Shown here one piece after another: positions 14,101 through 29,100 of a stretch of DNA of 64,000 nt (its first letter is position 1; each line of letters opens with the position of its first letter). The position numbers and the translations under genes were made by a program. Location of the stretch: NCBI GenBank assembly GCA_012861695.1, contig JAAOOA010000116.1:25638970-25702969 (forward strand). The letters run 5' to 3'. Source of the DNA: Trematomus loennbergii (Eukaryota; Chordata; Actinopteri; Perciformes; Nototheniidae). Below the pieces are notes generated by a model. The model ran no database searches and had not been told where the DNA came from. It saw only the letters and a list, made by a program, of their open reading frames with translations.

Positions 14101-17100
14101 AACACTGCAACATTTTTACAATAGTGTGTAGGAAAGGAAAAATATACCATGAACTGAAGGAAAACTAGAGAAAAAGTAAAAGTGTATCGTCTCACCATCA
14201 TCATCGAGGAAGAGTTTATTAAAGCGCAGGCCACTGGGCTCCTTCCCAATAAAACTGTGCACGTACTCAGTGCCGTGGTCGTGGACAGCGATGGCGTACT
14301 TCAGGGGCTTGACACAGGACTGCAGACAGAAGGGGACCTTAGTGTCTCCTACTGTGTGTCTACAAGACAGAAGATAAACGTTATCTAAGCGTGCAAATCA
14401 GCGGCAATGTCAGTGAATAGAAAACAACATTTTTAGAGAACCATGAACAGACTACACAATCAAAGGAAAATGTTCTTATTAAGAAGATATCATTTCATAG
14501 AATGCCGTTCGGGAAAACCATAACCTTCAGTGACAGCATGATAACGCAATCTGTTCAGTGCCGTTATCTTTATGACTTCCTCGCTTACAAAAACACAACT
14601 AATATACACACCTATGGAATTTTACAACTGCCGAACGGATCAAAACACCTGCTGATATCATTATACTATTCTTTGGTACATTTCCTTATACTGGTTTTGT
14701 TTTTACTGTTAAACACACAACACCTGTACAATATATTGAAATGTCCTGCAATAAATTAAACCATACATTTCATTAAGCTTCTCAACAAGTATTGCGAGCC
14801 ATGACGGTTGTGCAATAGGTCGCTTTTGTCAGTAGGTGTGTTTGTGATTTGTGTATGTGCAAGCTGTGTATTTGTACACAAGTAGTGTGTTAACATGTTA
14901 AAGTATTTTATCTTTCGCTATTATTGTTGTCTTTTGTGGAACTGTGTCCAAAACAAATGACCTGTATGGACTATAAAAATATCGTACTGTATTGACTTGA
15001 ATCAACGAACAGATATTGGGCTTTACTAAGAATATTTATTACACTGCCTTCAAGAAAGAGGATTTTATTTTTTATTTCACCCAACCTCATTAATGAGCAA
15101 TAAGTGGCACTTGAAACACTTTTATAAACTCAAGGGGGATTTTATTTTACAGTTAGAAACTAAGGAATGGTTCTGAAACTGCAGTAAAACTAAAATCAGA
15201 AGGGGCTCGTTTGCATTCCTTACTGGATACCATTTGGTTATTATTTAGCAAACAGTCAAATGGAGTCAGCGATTTCACTCAGAGCACAGAGCTGCCATTA
15301 TGATGATGACTGATAAACATCCTACAAACAGTAAAGGTAATATGAAAACATTTGAGAAACATGACGGTGTCCCTTTAATACTTGTCCCCGCTCAGGACTC
15401 GTGTCTCACCTCTGTCCGTCCACTGTGCACAGGGAGACGGCCCACAGGTCAGGGCTGAATTTGGCGAGCTGAGGAATGTAGTCTGCAACCTGAAAGAGCG
15501 GGAAGAAGATGAAAGAGTGTCGACGCAGCAGAGGCTCACCTTCTACCTCTGACTGGAGCAATAACGACTGACCGCACAAATCCTCATGTGTTGACAAGAG
15601 AATTCCACCCCGAGAGGCTCATATTAACAAGAAATGACAGTTTGTTTACTTTTGTCTTTTATGTTCTTACATTACCACTATAGCAACAACTCTTCGGCCT
15701 TTTTCCAGGAAGCCTTTTGACAAACCCCAGAGAAGTGTTTCAACGCTACGAAAAAAGGACAATGTTCCCCTTATTATTGACACTGCTCCACACTAAGCTG
15801 CCGGTTTTTATTCTTGAACTCAAAACTATTCTTGAACGCTGAGAAAAAAAACCTCTGCAGAGTGGATGAACATTGAAATGCAGGACGTGCTGGGGAAGCT
15901 GAACAAAGCTTTTGGAAAAATTATGACGTGACCCTGCCTCTAACTGTCTCTGTTATGGTTCTTTTTCAATTTCACCAAGTTGATCACACATGATTAACTG
16001 TGACCGTCAAATATTATTAAAATCTATGGGTCTGAATCCGCCAGGTTAATGTGCATGTTGGTACAGTATAGTTATTTGCCAGTAGACACTTTTATTTTGA
16101 CTTGTCAAAGCATGAAAGCCGTGAGTAAATTACAAAATTAACTGGTGCACCAAAATATTTAAGAAGACAACGGATGCTTTCTAACTGAGAACTGTGTTTT
16201 TAAATATCTAAACCTTTTCGAAACTAGCACTTAGAATAACTTGACAACACACAGAAAAGTGGTGACAAAAACAACCAAGCACCACTGGTGAAAATAGCAG
16301 GTAGTTCAGTGCAGGTGTGAATACAACTATCATCCTTTTAACATGTTCCGAGGTGGCTTTTTCCTGCAGGTGTAAGATGAAAGTGTGCCATCACAGTGGT
16401 TTTAAATCAGATCAGAGTGCTGCGGATGTATAATCAAGGACTGATTACACATCGGATACCTTTAATACCAGCTGAATGCAGACTGAACCCAGGAAGAAAT
16501 GAATCTGTATTATGATGCTCTGACAGAAACAAAAAAGAAAATAAAGAGTCATAGATGAAAGGACACACCTGTCCTTCATTGAGAGGTTTGGCACTCTCAT
16601 ACAGCTCATCAATATGGGAGGTGAAGGACTGGAAGTCTGGAATGACGAACTTCTTGCGGAAGGCCTGAGTGAGCAGGACAATGTTGCTCTGGACACACCT
16701 GATAAATAAACCACAGATAGCATGCTCAAACACAGTGACTGCATGCAATCGGAGGAAAAGTTTGTCAACCAAGTTTGCAACCTGAAGTGTGACAAACTTC
16801 TATGCAAAGTGGCTGATGAAGAAGTTTCAACATAACATATTGATCAGTTACATTTTGAATATAGTGATTAATGATCACTATATCAATGATCAATCCACAG
16901 ACTGTAGGAAACCATCATAGTGTAGTGACATTATCAGAAGGTTCCAGGGACGTTTTGATGCTCACATTTAAACAAACTTCTCCTTAAGCCTAAATGTGTT
17001 ACTCATTAAACAATAATTTGCCAGCCTTGCACTTAAATGTATACTTGAAGAAGGGAAAGTAAATACTGAGAGCTTAACATTTCATAAACGGAATCATTTC

Positions 17101-20100
17101 TACTGTGAAAAAGGAAGGAAATTGGGAGTTTCCCACTGACTGCTGTCAATAGATGTATTTGACAAATATCTAATGGAAAACCCCAGTATAGGGCATTTTA
17201 TGATTATATAGGCATACAGTTATGCTGGTTGTTTTTCCCCAAACCGTTACTCTAGAGGCGCCTTCACACCGCAGTACTTTTCCCACTTTAGTTCCGATAT
17301 AGTTCTGAAATGTTGCATTCACACCAAAAAAATCCGGAACAAAAATGTGTTAATGAGAACCTTTTTACCCCCTTTTCCGTCGCTGCTAGAGAGCAGGGAC
17401 TTTCGTGGAAGAAAAAGGTTCCAATTTCTGATTGGCTGGGCGGATGCAAACCACACCCCGTAAAAACTCCCAAAAAGTTTGGTGAAGCCGCCATTTTATT
17501 ATCCTCGCATTAGCATTATTAGCATTAGCCCAGCGCACAAACGCAGAGAGACTAACTTATGGCAACACAAAAGAAAACATGGGAGCGGTGGAGATGAGAG
17601 TGTCGGCGTTCTGGCGATTTACTCGGAAGACTTCAGTAGAAGCTGCTGGGAGTCCCAGCAGCTTCTACTGAAGCCTTCCCCAACTCCGGGGACTTCCGGC
17701 CGGGGACTTCGGGTGGCAGTATACGCCGTGAAGTTGTTTGCGGCCTGCCAGTAAACCCAAAGCAGAAGAAGAAGTGACATCAGCGGCTTCATTTGCTAAT
17801 CCTCCCCAGGAACTTATTCCGGTGTGAACGCGATCTGTACTTAGTTCATCACAACTAAAGAGTTCTCATGAACTAAGTTCTGATGAACCTTTGTGGGAAA
17901 GGTACTGCGGTGTGAAAGCGCCTTAGGAGGTCTTAACCAGGTACACATTTCTGAAAACTTTAGAGTGGTGAAGAGAGCTAGTTTTGTTTTGTACCATAGA
18001 CACCAAAAGCCTGCTAGTGGACTACAGTATCTTAAATTCTTTGTTATTAGGACGCAAGGCTCTTCATGTCCCACGTGGGGTATAACATGCATTTGGATCT
18101 TGTTTAAATATCTATAACAAACCACCAATAAATGCAATGTTGCATAACCTTACATTAAATACATTGATATCATTCTTTTGTATTATGAAACAGAAAGAGC
18201 TCATTTATATAATTGATTGAAATGGAAGTGCACAATTCACACAAAAACAGAATAGTCCAAATGCTTTTTAATTTTTACATTTTTGCATGTAGGCAATATG
18301 CAAATGTAAACAATTAAGCACGTTTGAATGTGCTAAAAAAAAAAACATACAACGCCTTTTTTGTGCCAAGAATAGTAAAAAGTGATTGGTTAAGGCGATA
18401 AAAAGTGCCACTATTGTAGATGTACATGATGGGGATTAAACACAGGACAAGACACAACACGCCTTACTTCTTAAACTGGTGCCTGTCGAGCGTAACGCCG
18501 TCTGATGAGTTCCTCAGAGTTTCTTTCAGAGTGTCCATGCATTCCTTCAGTCTGGGATCCCCAGATCGGAGCCCAGTCGTTTTAAGTGCCTAAAATGGAG
18601 GAATTACAAACGCTTCTGAATAGAAAGAATGTACAGGAAGCAATCACAAGTACAGAGATAACTTTGTAATGCACTTATCAATGCTGGGAAATTACATTAT
18701 TACTTATTAGATGCTTTTACCCAAAGCGATTTACATACACTCAATATTACACTCAACTTTAGCTCCCAGCATCACATTGAACTGAATTTGAAGGACTTAC
18801 TGTGAGAAATTTATGAGCAGGAATTGTCTCTTGACCTTCTGCGACTGTGTAGAAGAGCAAGTCCTCCAAACTAGGGAGAATGCCAGCATTTCTTCTCCTA
18901 AGAAGACAGAAAAAAAACACACATGTATAAGACTTCAAGCAATGTGAAAGTACTCAATGTTAGCATCAACCCCGTAGTAAAATACATAGGATATAGCTGA
19001 AAAGAGAGGATTAACATGGGCATTTGTTTTATATGCAAGAACAGCACTGCTGTGGCAGCTAGGTTGATATGCAGCAGGACTGCCTTTAAGCACAGACCAT
19101 AATACATTACATGTTACTTGTTAGACACTTTTATCCAAAGCGACTTACATACTCAATACTGTGGGCAACAGGAGCAACTTGGGTGAAGTGTCTTGCTCAG
19201 GGACACAACGACATCCTGACTGCAGTGGGGTTTGAACCTGTGCTCCCCTGATAAGAACACCAACGCACAAGTCCACTGCGCCACAGAGCCTGTTCCCATC
19301 TGAGGCTGTTGATATACAGTCTTATCACATTCGTGAGGGATTTGAGCGATATATACTGGAATAATGCTATCCAAGTGTCAGCAATAGCCACACAGGCGTG
19401 TGTGTCTGTTGTTAGAGCATAGAGATCAAAGCCTTAATTGTGCAGCAGAACACTACTGAAGGTTTCATGTTACCAGTGATCCCTTACGAATAACCAAGGT
19501 ATCAAAGCTGGAAATCAGGATATGACGACAGAGCGAAAGCTGGACTGGCTCCATAAATAAGAGTGATCATGATAGAGTTAATGATCCTGAAAAGAGGTGT
19601 AATATTGAATATAGTAAATAACAAGTCCCAAAACTGACTCTTTTTCATTGTTGCGCTTCAACAATGGGCTTCTCAGTGTATTGTTAAACCCAAAATCCAA
19701 TGATCATATTCCAAAGAATGTGAAAAGGTGGCACATCTTAGATGTCAAGTAGGACAAAACACTCACATTTCACTTGTTCATTGGCTCACATCACAGAATG
19801 AAATCTGGGATGTCTGAGATGAGCTACTGTTCCACATGATCTACATTTTCCTCTAAGAAAAAACAGTCCTGCATTTAAACAGTCAATAGGAAACAACATG
19901 CATGAAGGCTACAGAGCTTTGCACTCAGTAATACAGCCTGCTTCTCAGCTCTTCTGCATTGGCTTCCAATCAGATGTTACAGGGCTATGTGCTGTTTTGC
20001 ACATTGTTAATGAAGAGGAATGTCAGGTGTATGTCCCTGCAGGTGTGTTTCGGCATGATAATGGAATGCATGCTCTCAGCTGCAGCCTGCTGTTTTCAAC

Positions 20101-23100
20101 TAACACACTTTAAAGGCGTGTCAACAAGCAAGATGTGACAGCAACCTCTCCTTCACCCAAAGCTGAGTCTTGTACTTGAGTACTTCTACTCAAGTACAAG
20201 ACCTGAGTACTTCTACTTTTACTTAAGTACAAGATCTGAGTACTTCTACTCAAGTACAATATCTGAGTACTTCTACTTTTAATCAAGTACAAGATCTATA
20301 CTTATACCACCTCCGTTTATAGCCTATGAAAAAAACTATTAGAAAACGAAGGCTAAAGCTAACGTTAGCAGATAGTGACAATGTATGCTAGTTAGCTAGC
20401 TCGACAACGATAATATTGCGACAGAAAAACTTTTCAGTGCACATCACGCTCTGCCGCTCCGACAGGGTGCACTGCTCTGAACACCTGAACGGCCCGTTCT
20501 AACAGCTGTTCACCAGCGGTCCAGTCTGTGCCACAGTGACTCCAGACCACACAGTTAATATTAACGAACGCACCGTAGGTAATGTAGCTGCTGAAGCTAG
20601 ACCCTCATCCCGGAGCAGCAGAGCCTTATTATACATCCATGAGCAGAGCCGACAGGCAGGAAGACTCGAGCACACAGCTCGCGCTGCATTATAATATATA
20701 TATATATACACCATGCGTGTCATGATGGCACATAACAGCTCGCGGCCGCCGATTACTCCGGGTCCCAGACCCCCCCCATACCCCAAAAATATTTTTATTG
20801 CAGATCTACATGAATCACACAAACGACCTATTTTGGATTCAAAACGGCGAATTTCGCCGAAAGGTGACAAGTTTGCATCCCTGTTTTATTTATTTTTTAA
20901 TAAGCACCAAATTGCAACTGAAGTAATCTATCTACGGTCACTTTTCACATTGAACATGTGCTCTTTTATTAAATAAACTAAACGCCTATGTTATTTATCC
21001 AATGTATGTGCATGTTTCAGTGTCCACTGCTTTGCGTATTCACATTCTCCCTCGCTCTGTTTCTGCAGGGCAGGGCAGGGCAGGGCAGGGCAGGCAGGGC
21101 AGGGCAGGGCAGGCAGGGCAGGGCAGGGCAGGGCAGGGCATTTAGCGGCAGTGACTCAACAAATGGCCTCTTAAAATGTATCGTCAGCAATGTATGACAC
21201 GCAGACTGCTTGTTTGATGTTAGACTCACACCAATAGCTCAATATGATCATAACACGATTGCTTTCATATCAGAGATCAGATGAAGTGGAGCTGCCTCCA
21301 GCAATAGAGGATGAGGCAGAGAGAAGCAGCAGCACAGGGTTGCAGCAGGTATGTTATATGCTGTAGTCAGGTGATTTAAATGTATCAATGAAAGGAAGAA
21401 GTGTAGGCCACATGATAAGAAGGGAATACAGTTTGAATAAAAGTAATACAGTACAGTGTAACACTGTACTGTATTACTTTTTAATGTACAAATACTTTGT
21501 TACTGTACAATAACAATAACAATAATCCACAGCTCCTCTCTGCTCCCTCGTTGGGGGGGTACCCGAGCAGCACCCTGCCAAGGCAGTAAACCTAGGGGAA
21601 ACACTGGTATGTATAACTAATTTAAACTATTTGTTTCTATACATTTGTTTACCTCACTATTACGTTCACTCGCTCATAACAGTGTTAGAATGCAGTGCCA
21701 AAAGCTTTTGCACCTGCAGGTAGTACATTTAACAAAAAAAGGTAATAAAAAGCATACACATTTTCTTTTTGTATGTATAGTCTAGGGTCCCTCTAACAAT
21801 GCAACATACAATAAGACATGCAATAAGACATGCATCATGTTTACTGCACTATTTTATTGCAAGTAGTATTTGCAGGAATAAGAAACACATCATATGCAAG
21901 ATAGAATAAGATAAATCAAATGTATATACTCTAGTAATGTTTCCTAAAATGTGTGGATATTAGTCATAAGCAGATGTACAAAAGAAATGTATCAATGAAC
22001 AGTGGGTTATAATTTGTTTAGAAAATAGTTTCAATGTAGACAGTACTCAACACTGAAATCTACCATCAGGTATGCAGTTCTTTGCTGTATCTATAATATT
22101 TTGATTATACAAACATAATGCAGTTACGTGTGCCTCACGTAGCGTCTGAATCAGTGTTAGAGCAGGCCAAAATTCCAGGAATTCTCCATTCTTTAGCTCC
22201 GCCCAGCCCTCTGTGGCTCTTGGATTAATAAAGCCAACATTGTGGCCCGTTCACATGCTGGCCATGACACAGCAGCAGGGTCTGCAGTGGAGCTCACTTA
22301 GAGCAGTGCATTTAACACATTTATGTTACCATTCATTACCTCAATTCATTTTCGATTTAAATTAGAGAATAGGTTATATATTTTGTAAAAATACATAAAT
22401 AGATCATGACAAGTTACCCCCAACTTTATTACTTTTTTTTAACTTATAAACAAACACATAGAAAATGTAATACAACTTTCAACTGAACGGTTAACTCTTT
22501 AAAGAAGATTTACTTTTTATATAATTGTATAACTATGAACATAAAAGTAATGAGTTTATTCTTCCCAATTCTACTTTTGGTATTTATTTAGATAAATTCA
22601 TATTCCTGTTTGTATAAACCACGATGATGTGTACATGTATGTGTATTTTAATACTTTTTCAATAAATAAAACATTTTTTTTTTTTAAATCACATGAGCAG
22701 CTTTGTACAGAATCAGTGTTTAAGTATCAGTATAAAATCATTGTCTCTGGATAACTTGCAGCAGCTCTTCAGCTTGATTCTGTATGGTCTACAGTCCCAC
22801 TCGGACATCCTGTTTCAAAATATTGGGCATCCCATTAAAGAAATTATAATGCTGTTCAATACAACCTTGAGCGTAGTGTTAATTTCGTTGACTAAAACTA
22901 TGACGAAATATGTTCGTCAACGACCTTTTTTCCATGACGAAAACGAGACGGCACCGACGGCAGTAAACAATAACTGTAACGAAATCATCATGCAATATCG
23001 TTGACGAAAAGTGACGAGACGAAAATGTAGTTTACTAAATAAAAACTATGCCAAAATCTCGCTTTACTTTCGTTGACGAAAAATGAGGAGACGAAATATT

Positions 23101-26100
23101 ATTAAAGATAACGTTACATGTCTGATAGTCAGTTTTTCTCCCAGCAGTTCCATTTCCGGTGCTGCGGCTGGGCAGCAGCTGTGTGTCTGTGCTGCGCGCG
23201 GCAGTACATTTGAATTACACCGGGCAGCGGCACACTGTGAACTGTCAGGAAGACTCGGGTCTAACTCATGGTCTAACTAACCTTATTTAACAGAAAATAA
23301 AATGGCAACAACAGTGATTGGGAGCAGTGGTCGCACTCGCGTTAACCGAATACCCCCCGTCAACGCGAGTGAGTGATAAATTGTGCACTCGACGGGTAAT
23401 AATGGATTATGATGGAAATGTTACGATCCTGTCTGTCAAAATGACTGCTTGGGAGAAAGAAACAATGTGATATTTGGGCCCATTTTCGCTACAATGAGGC
23501 GGAGAAAAAAAGCGAATGCATTGTTTTATCAGAAGGGAAGCAATGTGGCCATAACACAGCTGTAAAAACACCACAAACCTGACCAGATACTCTCTGCAAA
23601 GCTGCATTTCTTAATCATTCAACCTGTGTTTTTCATCAAATAAGGACAAGATATAATCTTATTGTGAAATAAATTTGACTAAAATGACAAATTATTGGTT
23701 TTGGCTAGTCTAGTTTGACTGAAATGTTCTATATAATCTGATGACTAAAAAAGACTCCGTTTTCATTGACAAAAAGTAGACTAAAATAATTAGTTTTCTT
23801 TGACTAAAATAAGACTAAAATGCTCAGACTTTTAGTCGACTAAAACTTGACTAAATAAAAACAGGATGAAGGTGACTAAATATGACTAAACGAAAAAGGA
23901 AATTTAACACAGGACTAAGACTAAATTAACACTACTTGAGCGCAAGTCATTTTCCATTAAAAGCCAATGCTTCTGATCCAACAGTGAAAGTGTAGCTGTG
24001 CAGCATATCGGCCACATCTGCTCCTCCTCCTCCCTGCCATCATTTCTTCTCCTTTTAGCATACCCTCTAGTCTCCACAGAGTAAACACTCCACATACAGC
24101 CACGGTAACTGCGTCTGAAAATGTGCAAACAAACCAAGGGCACTAAAATGCTGTCTGTCAGGCATGCTTAATTCAAAGGGAGTGTTATTGAGCTCACATC
24201 TATCTCGCCAATAGCCTTTCCATACAGCAGTCAACAGGTGCAGCGACTGCAGAAAACATGTGGGCAAATAAGGAAGTATGTGGATGATTAAAAAGGCTAC
24301 TGGGGCTCTAGGGGAGCTTTGTTAACTATGTGTGTTTTGTCATCACAGTTTCTCAGCTTGGACTAGGGAATAACTCATTATTCACAGAAACAAAGGAGTC
24401 AAAATCATGGCCTTAACAGTACCAAGCATAGGAGAGTCTAATGAAAATGGTGCTGTTATAGCTTTATACGAATGTATGATTCACTGTTTTCTAGATCGAT
24501 ACAAGTTGACAGCCCAAATTTTAAACTAGATGGCGGCCTGCCTAGGTACTACAGCTGCTAGCTTGATGGCTATGAGTACTAACAATAGCCATAATCGTTA
24601 TTTGTGTTCATTACGATGAAAATGATCATTTTGGGGCAGTGGCTCTGGAAGGAATCGTGAAAAGGGACGGATGTAAGGGTTGCCGGCTTGGCAACTTTCT
24701 TGTTAGATTTAGCGAGTCTTGAAGCTACCGCTGCTAGCTAATTTCAATTGAAAAATGTTGACAACACTGGGTAGTTGTTTAAGCTTTAAAATATACTGTA
24801 CTCTTGCTAGCTTTTCTTCTTCTTAACCTGTTAAGCCCCGAGCCTGTTTTTCAGGTCTCAGGCTTGAAAATGACATTCCCAGAACAAATTACTATATCTT
24901 CACTTCTAAAAAGGGGTAAATTAATAATCCATTTTCTCAAAGCAATTATAAACCTGTGAGTTGGATGTAGAAAAGTCAGAATCAAATTTAGATTTTTTTT
25001 ATTTTAAAGTAAATTCAGATTGAACATAGTAAAAAAAAAAAACATTACTTATAGTGAAAACCACCCTTGAATGATGGGATAGTAGACTAAAAGCTTTAGG
25101 AATCCAAACTATAACGTATAATAAGTACCCTGTATCAAGATTGATGCAGAACAGGTGACATTTGAAAAAAAAAACACTTCTGGGGTCATTTGGGTGGATT
25201 TTCCATATCTCTGGCCCCCCTCGGTCAATTTTGATGATTGACACCTCTTTTGAACTGTTAGAGCCAATAGAATCGAGGGGAGTTCCTAAATCCATCTAAA
25301 CATTACCATTGGTGAATGGAGTGATGCTCAGCCAGAATGCCCAAAACCGGAAGCTGGGTTGTAGCTCACACACTCGTTTTTTGACAAGAATGTTATGATG
25401 GATTATCAGTAATCATTTCAAAGTGACACAGACACATTGGATTAACCTTCAGTAGCGTTTTTATGCATTTTAATGCAATTGAACACTTTTGATCAGAAAA
25501 CAGCAAAGGTAATACGTATTTGCCGTTTTGGCTCCGTAAAGCTACGTTGTGTGTTGTCTTGTTTTGCCTTCGCTGCCCTCACTTCTGGTCGCACAGTGAT
25601 GATACACCTATATACCTCTAGAATCTGTGGAATCTCAGCTTTCATTTGATATTTTGTTTGTGCAGATCCGATAAGTAATAAAATATTTCTACCGTGAGTT
25701 CTGTGCTAAGTGCGTTAGCATTTTTTCGCTTAGTGCTAATTCAGAGGCTTGGTATTACCCTTGAGTTTCGTTTAGCTAAAACTTGTTCATATCGTCAGTT
25801 AGCTGGGTTTCTTCCCGTTAAGTGGGTATGACACATTCATAGGTTGTTAAATGTTAAGAAGCCCTGAGACACAGTTGTGAAAAAAAAGCCCGCGCTTATA
25901 AGCTTACCAAACCTAGCTATGAGGTAGGGATGTTGTTGGTGAAATTCATTGATGTTCCATAACTATTAGCTAACAAGATAAAATTAGAAAAATAAATGTC
26001 AATGTATCACCGAGTGTTGACATACACTTCTTTAGTACAATTTGCATCATGTTTTTTCCCCTCAAATTCACCTTTCTAATATCCATTTTATTGCGGTCAT

Positions 26101-29100
26101 TAGATCTTGTGCAAACATGTTTATTCAAGTTTCCCGCCAAAATGTTAATTTTACAGGACTACATTTGAACAGTTCATGATAACGTTACAGCTTATCTTTG
26201 TACTGAACTGCCTAGAGCTTGAATGCATCATAATGTATCTCAATGGACCCTCACTCCAGCTTTGTTAATGTTAGCTCTGTTATTTAGCCAAGCAGAGAAT
26301 CTAATATGAAACAGAAAGACAAGCCAACATGAAAAATGTTTCTAAAAATGTCATAAATAGTGACTGACAGCTTACTTCAACAAGAGGGAGCACGTTTTCA
26401 TATCACATAGAGCGTGTGTTTGTTAGCCGACATGAACTGAACTACATGTTCAAAGCCAAAGGCTGTTTGAACTGCGCAAACACAATCAGGTATAAAAACA
26501 ACCAGTTTCTCTATATTGGTACATTTAAAAATCCTCTTCCTCTTCACAGGCAGATGGCTCAGGACATTTGCGTCTGGATGACTGCTCATTGGTGTAAGCA
26601 GGACACTTTCAGTTTCCTGGATACCACGTAAAGATTACGTTGCGATTTTGAAAAGTCTTTATGCTCTGAAGGCGTTTTAGTTTGGTTAAACACAATTCCA
26701 TAATTCAATTAACAGCACTGACTTACAATATTAGACATTAGAGTCTTAATTCCTGAAGATCTACAGATCAGTTGTCCGGATGAAGGTCATTCGCCACTAG
26801 ATATAAATCCTGAACAGTAGTTCGTTTTTTTTAGGAAAATTATGTGATATGAAAGATGTGAAATGGAGATGTCCTGAACTCAATTTTAAAGATGCATATA
26901 AATCTGGCTGTAAAATTCAATTATCTGACTGGAGAGCATATCCTAAGCAGGGTCATATCAGTGACCTAACACGTTTCCATAAGCAGTACCAAATATGTCT
27001 TTCAGTTTCTGTTTGTGTCATGTGTTTCACATCAGTCATTTGTCATTTTTGATATATTTTAATCACATCCACCCACTTAAACTGTAACCAATCCCATAAA
27101 GTAGTCAGAGAATTGGCAGTGAGCCAAGGTTACTGTACAACATAAGGCCTTAATAAGGTAATAAGTAGCAGTGTCAGTTATACCAGACAACAGCTTCAAT
27201 GGTTTGACTTTTCCTCATTCATTTACTGATAGCCTAAAGCTCAGTTCTCATTTTGTTCCATTTGAAAATAGAGAAATCACAGTAGAGCTGGGATTGTTTC
27301 TCAATGCACTGAATGGAATGTGAGTCATGACTAGCTTTTTGTTTCAGAAGTTTATCTTGGAGTCATCATCATTAATGTGTAATCCACACGGGGTCACCAT
27401 CACGTGCATCAACAAGCCTTTTTGCTGCTGACCACAAAAATATGAATCAAAGACTAAAATATCGGGTCAGTTACCAAGGACACTACGTCCTGAGCATCTG
27501 AACATGTGCACAGATTCAGATGCCTCAATTCGGTTTCACGTAAGGACACTAATGGCGCATTTCCACCATGGCGCGGAGCGCGGTTTAAGCGTGCCGTGTC
27601 GTGCCGTGCCCGTTTTTGGTTGCGCTTCCACTAGGCCTAGTTACGGCCCGGCCCGGCGGCCCGGCCCGGCGCCACTTTTTCACCTCTTTTCTGGCCCGAC
27701 AAAATTGTGGTTCTATCGGGGCCAACAAACAGGGCTGAGTCGGGCTGAGTATGCTAAACTAGAGAGAGGAGCGCTGGCAAGAGGCAACTACAACAAGATG
27801 ACATATTTGACCGTGATTTAATTGTAATACACGTTTCAAAATGATGCCGAAGTAACAACATACTGATACCGGTTAGTAAAAACCATGAATTAATGCTTTG
27901 ACAAGTCTGCAGACAGACGGCAGGCGAAAAACCTTTTAAAATGCGTGTTGTCTAAATGGAGATGGCTAAGCTAACTCAATATATGCTCCGACCGTCCACA
28001 CTCACAACAACGGCCTATACAGACATAAATAAAGCAGCGACTGTACTCACCATGACACAGGCAGTCTGTGGTTTGTACTTGTTTAACTTTTGTCGAGTTT
28101 CTGAACATATATAAGGAGCTGTGAGCTCTGAGTGCTAACAGCTAACGGCTGTGTTGTTTTCTGGGGTTCTCATTGAAGATGACGTCACGGCTCCGCCTAC
28201 ACTGCGTTACTATAGTAACTACCCCAGTTCCTAAACTGTAATGGAAGCGCAGCATGAAGTGAGTCAGCCCTGTTAAGGCCCAACGCGGCCAAGCAGTACC
28301 GAGTGTGGCCGAGGCCGACCGTGTGGTGGAAATGCACCATAACTTTCTTACCCTGGCCATTTATTTTTTCTACTGCACTTACCAAGCTGTAATATGAAAC
28401 CTAGGCTTCTCCCTTGGGTTTCTGCTGTATTTGACAGTTATCAAGCTAATTCTTAATGGCTTCAGTCCCCTAAATACTATTGTTGTCCTCGTCAACAAGT
28501 TGTAGTTCATAGTAAAATGAAAGATTTTTGTTGTCCTTTTTGTCATGTGAAAACACATCTGCTTGACAAGTGATACAACTTGACAACCCTAAAAGCCCCC
28601 AGGACTTGAATTTGGCGTCACCTCCCTAGAAATTTGCTAATTTACTTCAGGAACTCGTTTTAGAGTTTGGGAAACTACACATTGTGCAACGTTTCACAAT
28701 GTTCTGAAATGAAATGGGGAAAGGGCTTTGAGAGAAGGCTCCTGACAGGAGTGAGGTTATGCAAAAGCAGTTTTGGGAGCATTGGCAGAGCATATCCAAC
28801 ACCACAGTCCGTATCTTAGTGATGATACCGCCCTAGAAATGTACTTGTGTAGCCTCCTTTCTGGGTCAGTAAATATCCTAGTCATTTTGGCAACACTGAG
28901 CTGGCTCATAAAAACTGCCTAGTTTTAAAGGGAAACACATTGACTGCAATCACTGTACAGAGAGCCAGTTGGCTGCAAGTGTACAACTCCAAATGTGAAG
29001 TAGATGAGAACAACAAGAACACTAGATATTTAATGCACACTAAGGAATATAGAACAATGTGGCAATTAAAAAAAAAAGACTAACAAACAGACTCAAAGAC

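Noticed and set aside
19210..19250. tRNA gene from the GGGTTTGAACC B-box-like motif
   Set aside because: No A box or cloverleaf at the right distance; it fits a decayed SINE better.
23083..23280. 65-residue frame repeated almost identically at 57924-58121
   Set aside because: It lies inside copies of the same hAT family; similarity reflects the transposon, there is no known domain, and the BED segment is in a different part.
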